NCBI GenBank assembly: GCA_021107345.1
Contig: JAIOSX010000097.1
Span: 1-6,846, forward strand
Length of the DNA stretch: 6,846 nt
Source of the DNA: Candidatus Aegiribacteria sp.
Lineage (GTDB): Bacteria; Fermentibacterota; Fermentibacteria; Fermentibacterales; Fermentibacteraceae
Direction: 5' to 3'
The first letter of the stretch is position 1. Each line of letters begins with the position of its first letter. Both the position numbers and the translations under genes were made by a program. Below, piece by piece: positions 1-6,089 of this stretch. A model generated the notes under the pieces. It saw only the letters and a list, made by a program, of their open reading frames with translations, was not told where the DNA came from and made no database searches.

Positions 1-115
1 AATACACAATTTTCTGGCTGATGGAGCTTCCGGAATAAACAGAGTATAAAAGGCCGGTTCGTCTGCAGGTATGCGGTTCCCGGACATGGTTCGTAACTTA
101 ATCCGGCACCATCTG
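1..115. other. Non-coding edge after the TPR gene, or start of a further gene
   Basis: No convincing gene is visible. On the minus strand an ATG at 87-85 opens a reading frame that runs to the left edge (starting MSGNRIPADEP), but it has no Shine-Dalgarno sequence and no signal-peptide character, unlike the other genes here. The minus strand carries GCCGG (106-102) and the matching CCGGC followed by CTTTTAT (57-47). This could be the base of a long hairpin ending in a short T-run, but the 40-odd-base interior pairs poorly, so I do not call a terminator. The block at 54-86 resembles one at 4267-4299 and is listed separately. Confidence 0.3.
54..86 (-). repeat. Intergenic block similar to 4267-4299
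   Basis: Aligned without gaps to 4267-4299, 25 of 33 bases match by hand count, and 17 of 21 in the core at 66-86. On the minus strand the core reads TGTCcGGgAACcGCATaCCTG, with lower case marking the differing bases. Both copies lie just outside genes, in the same orientation relative to transcription. If read as codons from the ATG/TTG, several differences are synonymous (MSGN-x-[IM]-P-x-D-x-P), so a short translated leader is conceivable. A shared regulatory or attachment sequence is equally possible, and chance similarity is not excluded. Confidence 0.35.
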
Positions 116-1948
116 CTACTGCATTCCCTGAAGGAACAACACTCCCTGAATGATCTGAGCGGGTTCGCCGGGTAGAAAGTTTTCGGCACCGCTGAATCCG
201 TATCCTCTTACCTCCACGAAACCCGTTTCTTCAGAACCGGTTGCTTCAGCGAATGCAAGGGGAATAAGGGGAAGCTCCGATGAGAGAACAATTTCAACTT
301 CACCTTCATGATGAACAATAGAGAATTCCATACTGTTAATCCTTGTGCCGGCAACGTTCACATCGGTCTCGGTCATATCGAACTGCATATTCTCAAGCTC
401 GGCTATGATTATATCGAGGCTTTCCTGTCCTCCATCGGCGTTGAAGGTCCGGGTGAAGTCCTGCTGTAATCGTTCCTTGATTGAGGAATCGCTCATTAAC
501 TCCTCAAGGATCTCAGGAACACCGGCAAGGTCAATAGCCATTATCATTCCCTGGTGTTCGAATTTGAGAATTCTTATGGCACTGATGAATTCAAAAGCCA
601 TATCCATGTTCTCTTCATTGAAGTAAAAATTTGCCAGGCTGCCTGTATCGGACATATTTCCACGTATGTATGCTTCAGGATCCGCTGCAAAGGCGATGAA
701 CTGCTGTTCGTAACTCTTCATGGCGGTTTCCATGCTTCCAGGATTGACAAGTATCTGTCCTACGAAATCCTTAAAGCTGATCTGTACCCAGTAACACTTG
801 GTTCCCTGGTTGATCTCACTGCTTACTACAGAAATGGTGAGAGTCTCGCTAAGGTTGTTGACGCCGTATTCGATCCACTGGCCAACAGCCATTTCCGGGG
901 TTTCAAATACCCACGATGGAGACGAATAAGATATATACCTGGCTATTCTTTCATACACGCGAACGGGAATCTGATGTGTCAATTCCCGGCCGATCATCAT
1001 CCTCAGATAAATGCTGTAGTGATCCTCTGCCTCTGCAGGTTCGCCAAGCCCCCAGAGAACATCTGCTATGTTCAAATGGGCTACCATCCGGTTCGGTTTC
1101 AGATCAAGAACCTTTCTCAGAACGATCAGGGAATTATCGAGATCATCTGTCAGTTCAAGGTAGTACGCGTAGTTGTTCATGATCATTACATACTCACCCA
1201 GACCCATATATTCCGATAAATCACAATTCACATAGTCCAGACTGTCCGTGAAAGCAGTAAACCACTCTCTATCAGTATGGAGAAAACCGGCAAGATCCCC
1301 GAACAGACTCACAGCTTCCACGTAATTGCCCTCGACCTCGGCGTCCCCGGCAGCCCTGTTGATGCTTCTAAGTAATCGCGCGATCATTTCATCGGAACTG
1401 TAATAGTTATGGGGATAGAACATTTCGTTCAATTCTCGTATTGCTTCTGCAATACTTCCCTCTGCCATAAGATTGTCTGCTCTCTCCACTGCCTCCAGGG
1501 ACGGGTCTCCATCTATGTATCGAATAAGCACAAGTGACTCATCCTCAATATCCCATCGGTAACAGCCTTTACAATACCTCGCGGAGAAGGGCATCTGGAA
1601 GGAGAGGTATATTTGATCTTCCTCTTCATCATACCTGGCGAATGATTTTGTGAAGTTGTGGTTTCCCCTGTAACCACCGGTTGCAAGCAGAAAAGGAATG
1701 TCGGCATCAGATGCAATTCCCAGCAGATAGATATCCAGCGAGTCCCTCTCAACTTCAATACCTGCTATGCAAAGCTCATAGATGCCATCAGGGAGGTTGC
1801 CTGAGTCAAAATCGTACACTTTTGGAAAGTGAGATGGAGGAACTGTATTCCAATGTTCCAGTAACTCGCCGGTAATAGGCTGATATTCAATCTGACACCA
1901 GGTGACAGATACGAATATCAGAAGAACTGGAAATAGTACTCTTTTCAT
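116..1948 (-). CDS. Exported TPR-repeat protein with C-terminal beta-rich domain, unknown function
   Basis: This encodes 610 residues. An N-terminal signal peptide (KR at 2-3, hydrophobic core about 4-17) is likely cleaved near residues 18-20; the lone Cys18 is preceded by Trp, so it is not a good lipobox. Residues 20-145 look like a beta-rich region with CKGC at 126-129. Residues 150-345 are helical with TPR-like units, clearest at about 252-320 (MNNYAYYLELTDDLDNSL, then AHLNIADVLWGLGEPAEAE). TPRs usually mediate protein-protein contact. Residues 350-600 form a second module opening with VGQWIEYGV and containing CYWVQISF, reminiscent of beta-barrel or lipocalin-like exported domains, but I cannot name a family. 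The start at 1948 is supported by GGAGG at 1961-1957, eight bases upstream. It lies 33 bases after the 1982-3085 gene and is probably co-transcribed with it. The stop is TAG, with an in-frame TAA five codons further on. Coding status is very likely; function is unknown. Confidence 0.9.
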   Translation of the reverse strand: MKRVLFPVLLIFVSVTWCQIEYQPITGELLEHWNTVPPSHFPKVYDFDSGNLPDGIYELCIAGIEVERDSLDIYLLGIASDADIPFLLATGGYRGNHNFTKSFARYDEEEDQIYLSFQMPFSARYCKGCYRWDIEDESLVLIRYIDGDPSLEAVERADNLMAEGSIAEAIRELNEMFYPHNYYSSDEMIARLLRSINRAAGDAEVEGNYVEAVSLFGDLAGFLHTDREWFTAFTDSLDYVNCDLSEYMGLGEYVMIMNNYAYYLELTDDLDNSLIVLRKVLDLKPNRMVAHLNIADVLWGLGEPAEAEDHYSIYLRMMIGRELTHQIPVRVYERIARYISYSSPSWVFETPEMAVGQWIEYGVNNLSETLTISVVSSEINQGTKCYWVQISFKDFVGQILVNPGSMETAMKSYEQQFIAFAADPEAYIRGNMSDTGSLANFYFNEENMDMAFEFISAIRILKFEHQGMIMAIDLAGVPEILEELMSDSSIKERLQQDFTRTFNADGGQESLDIIIAELENMQFDMTETDVNVAGTRINSMEFSIVHHEGEVEIVLSSELPLIPLAFAEATGSEETGFVEVRGYGFSGAENFLPGEPAQIIQGVLFLQGMQ

Positions 1949-1981
1949 CTAACAAACCTCCATCACTTATCAAGAAAAACA

Positions 1982-3085
1982 TTAAGGGTGTTTCAAACCG
2001 CCGTTTGTAAGTATCACTCTCAGGCTTGAGGGCCAGTTAGCAGAACTATCTTCGTACATTTCAGCATGATATCTGGCATTCTGATCAGTTGAACTTTCGA
2101 AATAGTACATCCAGCCACCGCTTGAAACCACCGGCTCGAAATCATGGAACAGCCAGACAAGGGCATCTTCTATCTCTAAACCAGATATACCTGATAGAAG
2201 AGTCCTTTCGTACCCCGGAGCATTAACAATTTCAGTGAGCGGTGAGAACAGGTAATCGTATTCGCAGATTGCCTCAGGCATGGAAGTAGAGCTCCAGCCG
2301 GTGAAGTGCTTTAGTCCCAGATACCCACGGGGAATGACAGTGATTCGTCCATTCCCGATAGGACCGGACCAGGATGCTCCGGTATAGAGAGGATAGGTAA
2401 GATCATAGGACCATTCAGTAAATTCGTGACCAAGAAAATAGTTCATACTGTATTCAACCAGAACTTGTTCACCTGCCTTGAAAGGAACGGTCCAGCAGGC
2501 ATGACTGCTGATAGCATTAAGCATTATGCGATATCTGTCGCTTATTGAATCAGCAAGTACACTATCTACCATCATACCGAATGAATCCCAGGAATCCGGT
2601 GAAGTCATGTAGAAGAACACCTCATAGTCATCCGGTTCAATGCTGGACAGCGGCTTAACTGTATTAAGGATATCCTCCCAGCTTAAACGGCGGAATCTCC
2701 CCTGGGGGGACCATATTGATGAAAGAAGCGGATGAACAACTGTCGGTATACCATTCACGCTGACGGAAGGATTAATAAGCGGATCTGAAATATGTTCCAG
2801 TGACCAGAGAAGACTGATTGTCGGAACCATGACGCTTATCGGGAAGTACATGAAAACCGTATCAGCCTGCCCTGTGTTGGTGAAAAGGAAATCGGCTGTG
2901 ATCTCCGCTACGCCGCCGGGATATACTTCTATTACCACATCTTCACATGTAAGTTCTATGAAAGGATGCACCAGAAAAGTATCAGATGGAACAGGATTCT
3001 GGGCGATTGAGCCAAAGTAACCCATATCTGCCCGGCAAGTTATTGCAACCGCCAATAGCATTAGAAAAGGTTTCAAGTATGTCAT
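1982..3085 (-). CDS. Exported DUF4424-like protein
   Basis: This encodes 367 residues with a signal peptide (hydrophobic core about 5-16, likely cleaved after CRA at residue 19). After a short linker, residues 45-85 read as a beta-sandwich strand set (DVVIEVYPGGVAEITADF, then FTNTGQADTVFMYFPI), the pattern of domains describing a surface-exposed Ig-like fold with 'N-T-G' turns. Residues 205-250 contain YPLYTGASWSGPIGNGRITV; a 'TGA-W-GPIG' signature is, as I recall, typical of DUF4424-type exported proteins. The C-terminus (WLFHDFEPV at 311-319) also fits that fold. No catalytic residues are evident. The start has a purine-rich AGAGGA close upstream with short spacing, acceptable but weaker than its neighbours. 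It sits 69 bases after the interrupted beta-propeller gene and 33 bases before the TPR gene. The family call is from remembered motifs, not a search. Confidence 0.82.
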   Translation of the reverse strand: MTYLKPFLMLLAVAITCRADMGYFGSIAQNPVPSDTFLVHPFIELTCEDVVIEVYPGGVAEITADFLFTNTGQADTVFMYFPISVMVPTISLLWSLEHISDPLINPSVSVNGIPTVVHPLLSSIWSPQGRFRRLSWEDILNTVKPLSSIEPDDYEVFFYMTSPDSWDSFGMMVDSVLADSISDRYRIMLNAISSHACWTVPFKAGEQVLVEYSMNYFLGHEFTEWSYDLTYPLYTGASWSGPIGNGRITVIPRGYLGLKHFTGWSSTSMPEAICEYDYLFSPLTEIVNAPGYERTLLSGISGLEIEDALVWLFHDFEPVVSSGGWMYYFESSTDQNARYHAEMYEDSSANWPSSLRVILTNGGLKHP

Positions 3086-3154
3086 TCTTCCTCTTTTCCA
3101 TAAACGCCTTTACTGATGATAAGAAGAAGGAGGGTAAGGTGTCCGGAGACGCAT

Positions 3155-4216
3155 TCATCTCTGAACCGAAACTACAGAATTGTTTAAATCCTGCAATCCC
3201 GAAGAAATGGTTGCCCTTAGAAGCACCTGTTGATTCGATGCGATATCTTCGCCGGTAATCAGAAACTCGTTTTCCAGCGGATTAGTTTCGATGATGCTGT
3301 AGAACACATCGGCCAGATCGATGTCGCACACCACCAGTTCCTGAAGTTCTCCAGCACTATCCAGAACGACGATGAACGGCATGTTCTGATCCAATACGGG
3401 ATAATCATGGTCTTCGAGCATGATGATTCTCATTGTAACTCCTACGGCGACTATCAGGCCTGAAGAGGTCTCGATGACATCGATAACTACGGCACTTCCG
3501 AGGGCGCAACCAGTAGTTTTCCACAGGGGTTTTCCTGTATCACCATCCAGAAGACATACGAACCAGGTCATTGGATCGTTAAACGAATGACAGACGCTAC
3601 CACCGGCAAGAATATTATCGCGGGAGATCTTCCTGAGGGAACTGATCTGCGGGCACACTTCGCCGATAGGCTCAGGCAGGTTCAGCAGGAAGTCGGTCCC
3701 CAGCGAGTAATGAAATATCATCGCGCCGTCTGATGATATACTGTATATCTCCGTGTAGATATCGGAGCAGTCGGGAGAGTTGTCTATCAGATATCCGCCA
3801 TCCCGGAGCTCTGTTGCCTGCGGAATGGCGTGGTATTCGTTCGTTCCTTCGAAAGGACATGTCCATACAGTGTCACCCTGATCAGTGCGGGCAATCAGCC
3901 ACTTTTCTCTCTATCCTCCGAGCGATGAAGATGTCAGAATGAGTCTGTTATCATAAACAGCCTCGTCACATGATACCGGATATCCGGATGAATCGATTAC
4001 TATCGTCCACATTTCGATTGGAAAACGCATGAAAGGATGAACACGGCTTACTGAAACTCTCATTTCTCCTGATTCCATGGATTGACAGCTGTCTATCCGG
4101 ATAGGATTCCATCTCAAAACATCTAAAGGACATAAATGTTCTGAAAGAATGTTTATCGTGACCGAATGCGCTGATGATGCGAGCAGGAGAAGAAAAACGG
4201 TTGATATGAGCTTCAT
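3155..4216 (-). pseudogene. Exported beta-propeller (PQQ/WD-like) protein interrupted by an in-frame TAG
   Basis: The reading frame covers 353 codons with one internal stop: 101 codons, TAG at 3913-3911, then 251 codons to TGA at 3157-3155. Both parts are in the same frame, so a single base substitution explains the break. The first part begins with a clear signal peptide (MKLISTVFLLLLASSAHS), with AAAGGA at 4228-4223 six bases upstream. After the TAG the frame continues without an initiator for 63 codons with propeller motifs: WLIARTDQGDTVW at 106-118, DGGYLI at 139-144, WFVCLLDGDTGKPLW at 218-232 and PFIVVLD further on. The TAG falls inside a blade: LILTSSSLGG-stop-REKWLIARTD parallels NILAGGSVCHSFNDPMTWFVCLLD in the next blade, showing that the two halves belong together. 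The function was probably a binding or scaffold propeller outside the cytoplasm. It could be a true pseudogene, a sequencing error or stop-codon readthrough. Confidence 0.8.
3911..3913 (-). other. In-frame TAG inside beta-propeller gene
   Basis: The context on the minus strand is GGA-GGA-TAG-AGA-GAA-AAG-TGG. Sense candidates one substitution away include CAG, AAG, GAG, TGG, TCG, TTG and TAC/TAT. The frame is unchanged across the stop and coding character is good on both sides. No good internal start with a Shine-Dalgarno sequence follows closely; the first ATG is at 3721, and translation from there would lack an export signal. Confidence 0.85.
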
Positions 4217-4222
4217 GAGCTT

Positions 4223-4228
4223 TCCTTT
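4223..4228 (-). promoter_or_regulatory. Shine-Dalgarno that fixes the start of the beta-propeller gene
   Basis: AAAGGA lies six bases before the ATG at 4216-4214, which is the methionine directly in front of a typical signal peptide. The in-frame ATG at 4231 and TTG at 4300 have no such sequence and would add a non-signal-like extension, so 4216 is preferred. Confidence 0.7.
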
Positions 4229-4266
4229 CATAATAAGGGATAGTGAATAATAACACCGACAGGAAT

Positions 4267-4299
4267 CCGGGGCATCATCAGGCATGCTGTTTCCTGACA
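4267..4299 (-). repeat. Intergenic block similar to 54-86
   Basis: This is the partner of the block at 54-86 (25 of 33 bases identical by hand count). It lies between the 4324-4758 gene and the beta-propeller gene, with its nearer end about 50 bases before that gene's ATG. Next to it, TTTCC (4290s) and GGAAA (4301-4306 side) can form a 5-bp hairpin around a 7-base loop with no T-run. The block may belong to the leader of the following gene. Confidence 0.35.
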
Positions 4300-4323
4300 A
4301 GGGAAATCAAATACAGCCAGCAC

Positions 4324-4758
4324 TTAGTCGCAAAAGGATTCGTCTATTTCTCCACTTACAAGATTGTATTCCAGATAAAAAGAACCCATTCCTTCAATAT
4401 ATTCTGTAAACAGTATTCCTACCCACGTGATCAGAAGAGACTTGCCACCGGGTTGAAGGCTTATAACGCATACTGGAAGAAACGTACAGGGATCATTATC
4501 ATCATATTGGGGCTGCCAAGAGTATATCAAATCCCAGCTATAACTATAGCCGTCAGGTGTGCCGCTGAACAATTCAACTGTTCCCTGGTCTTCGTCGTTA
4601 AAAAGTCTCATGTACAGAACTGCTCCATCCAGGACAGATAAGTCTCTGAAATAAGCCCTGTCGATTATCTCAACTCCCGCCGGGTCATCAGGAAAACCGT
4701 TTTCAACAGCTCCAGCAACCGAAACAATACAAACAACGATAGTAACAAAAGATCTCAT
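4324..4758 (-). CDS. Small exported protein of unknown function, propeller-like
   Basis: This encodes 144 residues. Residues 1-17 are a signal peptide (MRSFVTIVVCIVSVAGA), with cleavage expected before VEN. The mature part has two propeller-like strand motifs: PDGYSYSWDLIYSW at about 68-81 and LQPGGKSLLITW at 101-112, the latter like the 'SPDGK-x-hydrophobic' turn of TolB/WD-type blades. Three cysteines (91, 97, 143) follow the signal sequence. At about 127 mature residues it is too short for a whole propeller, so it may be a truncated relative of the neighbouring propeller gene or a small beta-sandwich. The start is chosen at 4758 because AGGAGG lies four bases upstream and a near-consensus promoter lies just before that; a GTG start at 4818 would sit between the promoter's -35 and -10 boxes. 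It ends in TAA, and the next gene begins 107 bases on. Its function is not recognised. Confidence 0.75.
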   Translation of the reverse strand: MRSFVTIVVCIVSVAGAVENGFPDDPAGVEIIDRAYFRDLSVLDGAVLYMRLFNDEDQGTVELFSGTPDGYSYSWDLIYSWQPQYDDNDPCTFLPVCVISLQPGGKSLLITWVGILFTEYIEGMGSFYLEYNLVSGEIDESFCD

Positions 4759-4762
4759 CAGT

Positions 4763-4768
4763 CCTCCT
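4763..4768 (-). promoter_or_regulatory. Shine-Dalgarno deciding the start of the 144-residue gene
   Basis: A full AGGAGG stands four bases before the ATG at 4758-4756, and the following residues form a signal peptide. This rules in 4758 over the upstream GTG at 4818. Confidence 0.75.
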
Positions 4769-4800
4769 CTGTCAATTCTATGAGCATCCAATAACTCTTC

Positions 4801-4829
4801 AGAATATCGTTTATACACACATCTGTCAA
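4801..4829 (-). promoter_or_regulatory. Near-consensus sigma-70-type promoter
   Basis: On the minus strand a perfect -35 TTGACA (4829-4824) is followed by a 17-base spacer and a -10 TATTCT (4806-4801), which differs from TATAAT at two positions. Transcription would start at about 4793-4795, giving a leader of roughly 36 bases that ends in AGGAGG and the ATG at 4758. The preceding gene ends at 4958, so this promoter begins a new transcription unit for the 144-residue gene and perhaps everything down to 116. I see no operator-like dyad overlapping it. Confidence 0.7.
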
Positions 4830-4957
4830 CTTACTATAACAGCAGATTTCTGAATGCGCTTGTTTAAGTATTGCATTAAAATTAGTGCTATATCCCCATT
4901 GTACAAAATGTTAGTAACTCTCTTTGAAAGCTGTCTTTACTCTAGCCCAGTATCGTT

Positions 4958-5680
4958 CTAAAGAGCACTTGAAGAGGTCCCTTCGATAATGAAAGGAAAT
5001 CCCTTGGATTCCCCATCCACTACGGGCACCCAGGTTTCATATTCATACGCAAGAGCATTACCGGTTTCCACTACGCCGTCTATGGTAACGGCTGGATTAT
5101 AAAGAGTTACATTATCGATTCCCTCATGCAGCCAGCAGAGGAAGTAAGTTCCTGCTGTAAGAGTTATGGGGCTTGAGAACTCAGATACACTGGCACTAAT
5201 AGGTCGGTAGGTATTATCGGTACACTGATCAGAAAATCTGACTCTGTAGACATTAGTAAATGATGTAGAAGTCATAACATTAGTGGAAAGATCTCCCCAG
5301 GCAGATGTTCCTGTTTCGGGTGGCCCGTCAAGGATCTCAATATAGGCTCCGCTGATATGTGATTGAACTCCACCTTCAGTCTTGTAAGCATACAGTGTTA
5401 TGGAAGTGATTTCCCATATCTCTCCTTCCGGAACTTCAAAATCATCACCAAGCCTTAAATCAGTTGAAAATCTGCATTTCCAACCTCTAGTAGAATTTGA
5501 CTCATGAAGCACAGACTCATCAGCGCCGTCAAAACCCGTTCCGTAACTTGTGATAAAGGGACCATTATCCCATAAGACAACCGTAGAAATCCCTTCTTCT
5601 GTACCGGTGTTGTCCTCGCTTGCTATTGCTGGAATTGCCAGCAGCAGCGTAGCGAGAATGAGAGTAAATAAAGTTCTCAT
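4958..5680 (-). CDS. Exported beta-sandwich-like protein of unknown function
   Basis: This encodes 240 residues with a classic signal peptide (MRTLFTLILATLLLAIPAIA, cleavage after AIA at residue 20). The mature protein starts with an acidic, Thr/Gly-rich linker (SEDNTGTEEG), then one beta-rich domain at about 33-236. Motifs seen are VLWDNGPFITSYG (35-47), LGDDFEVPEGEIWEITSITLYAY (77-99, quoted as positions of a strand-turn-strand unit with key residues DDF, PEG, W), ITLTAGTYFLCWL (172-184) and GFPFIIEG (227-234). The 'DDF-V-P-G-W-I-T' plus 'GTY-W' pattern is one I associate with lectin-like or discoidin-like jelly rolls in exported proteins, but I cannot name the family and see no catalytic residues. 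There is no C-terminal sorting domain or anchor. AAAGGAG at 5694-5688, seven bases upstream, fixes the start. It ends in TAG, with an in-frame TAA six codons later. It appears to be transcribed alone or as the last gene of its unit. Confidence 0.85.
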   Translation of the reverse strand: MRTLFTLILATLLLAIPAIASEDNTGTEEGISTVVLWDNGPFITSYGTGFDGADESVLHESNSTRGWKCRFSTDLRLGDDFEVPEGEIWEITSITLYAYKTEGGVQSHISGAYIEILDGPPETGTSAWGDLSTNVMTSTSFTNVYRVRFSDQCTDNTYRPISASVSEFSSPITLTAGTYFLCWLHEGIDNVTLYNPAVTIDGVVETGNALAYEYETWVPVVDGESKGFPFIIEGTSSSAL

Positions 5681-5706
5681 TTTTCCACTCCTTTGTTTCA
5701 GGGGTT

Positions 5707-5712
5707 ATTATA
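5707..5712 (-). promoter_or_regulatory. Possible -10 box of the 240-residue gene
   Basis: A perfect TATAAT lies 26 bases before the ATG. Transcription would begin near 5700, just before the AAAGGAG ribosome site. The region 16-18 bases further upstream (about 5729-5736) is AT-rich but does not resemble TTGACA, so the promoter may depend on an activator or the match may be fortuitous. Confidence 0.4.
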
Positions 5713-5826
5713 CCCTGGTGATTAATATAATTTTACCATAATCCATACCATACAAATAGGAATCAGCTTCCAATGCAATATTCCTATCACTTATATACGG
5801 TTATTTGATCATAAATTAAGAATACC

Positions 5827-5844
5827 ACCGGAAATATTCCCGGT
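5827..5844. promoter_or_regulatory. 18-bp near-palindrome, possible regulator site
   Basis: The arms ACCGG (5827-5831) and CCGGT (5840-5844) flank a central AATATT core, with a single mismatched position pair. It lies about 130 bases upstream of the predicted transcription start of the 240-residue gene. Dyads of this size and symmetry commonly bind dimeric regulators, but no regulator gene is in the window and the distance is large for a simple operator. Confidence 0.35.
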
Positions 5845-5894
5845 CAATGCTATGCTCAACTGAATATCCTGATCATCAACTTCACTATTAAGCA

Positions 5895-5918
5895 GAAGCC
5901 CCCTTGAAGGGGGTCTTC
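5895..5918. terminator. GC-rich hairpin, possible terminator of the beta-helix gene
   Basis: GAAG-CCCCC (5895-5903) pairs with GGGGG-T-CTTC (5909-5918) around a TTGAA loop, with one bulged T at 5914. On the minus strand it is followed by CTGCTTAATAG rather than a T-run, and it lies about 170 bases past the beta-helix stop, so it is a weak intrinsic terminator at best. It could instead be an mRNA 3'-end stabilising hairpin or part of the larger repeat cluster here. Confidence 0.35.
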
Positions 5919-5920
5919 AC

Positions 5921-5974
5921 TGCAATGAAGGGGGAGCTGGCTTTGAGTCTGAACCCTTTAAACAGTTCATTGCA
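5921..5974. repeat. 9-bp perfect inverted repeat around 36 bases
   Basis: TGCAATGAA at 5921-5929 is the exact reverse complement of TTCATTGCA at 5966-5974. The inside also offers AAGGG (5928-5932) against CCCTT (5954-5958), an alternative pairing that uses part of the left arm. Combined with the hairpin next to it (5895-5918), which shares the TGAAGGGGG sequence, mutually exclusive folds are possible. Confidence 0.4.
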
Positions 5975-6089
5975 TTCCGAGCTTTCAGTTCAATTAGGGC
6001 AGATCGGTTTTGGAGAGGACAGATGACATTTCTGTATTTGTGATTAAGGGACGAAGATTCAATACAATCCTCACTATGGCAATGCCACA

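Larger units (their letters stand above)
5681..6089. other. 409-base intergenic region with several structural elements, no gene
   Basis: I find no supportable coding frame in either direction. The region is AT-rich next to the 5680 start and contains a TATAAT box, an 18-bp near-palindrome, a GC hairpin, a 21-bp-spaced direct repeat (TGAAGGGGG at 5905-5913 and 5926-5934) and a 9-bp inverted repeat, listed separately. It must hold the 3' end of the beta-helix transcript and the promoter of the 240-residue gene. The part at 5975-6089 shows no clear signal. Confidence 0.6.

Noticed and set aside
554..1219. Plus-strand open frame of 221 codons
   Set aside because: It lies wholly opposite the 610-residue gene, has no ribosome site or domain-like sequence, and is biased as expected of an antisense shadow.
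3672..3866. Minus-strand open frame in another frame within the propeller gene
   Set aside because: The propeller frame is open and protein-like across the same bases; this Arg-rich frame is a shadow, and no frameshift is needed to join the two halves.
4217..4300. N-terminal extension of the beta-propeller gene from TTG 4300
   Set aside because: There is no ribosome site, and the signal peptide begins exactly at 4216 behind AAAGGA.
4290..4307. TTTCC/GGAAA hairpin as a terminator
   Set aside because: The stem is only five AT-containing pairs and no T-run follows on either strand.
4243..4641. Plus-strand open frame of 132 codons
   Set aside because: It overlaps the 144-residue gene on the other strand, which has a signal peptide, ribosome site and promoter; the plus-strand product shows no recognisable features.
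4759..4818. N-terminal extension of the 144-residue gene from GTG 4818
   Set aside because: It would begin between the -35 and -10 boxes, lacks a Shine-Dalgarno sequence, and would bury the signal peptide.
4920..4945. AAAG-ACAG-CTTT hairpin after the 240-residue gene as a terminator
   Set aside because: A four-pair stem without a T-run is too weak, although some terminator is expected here before the 4829 promoter.
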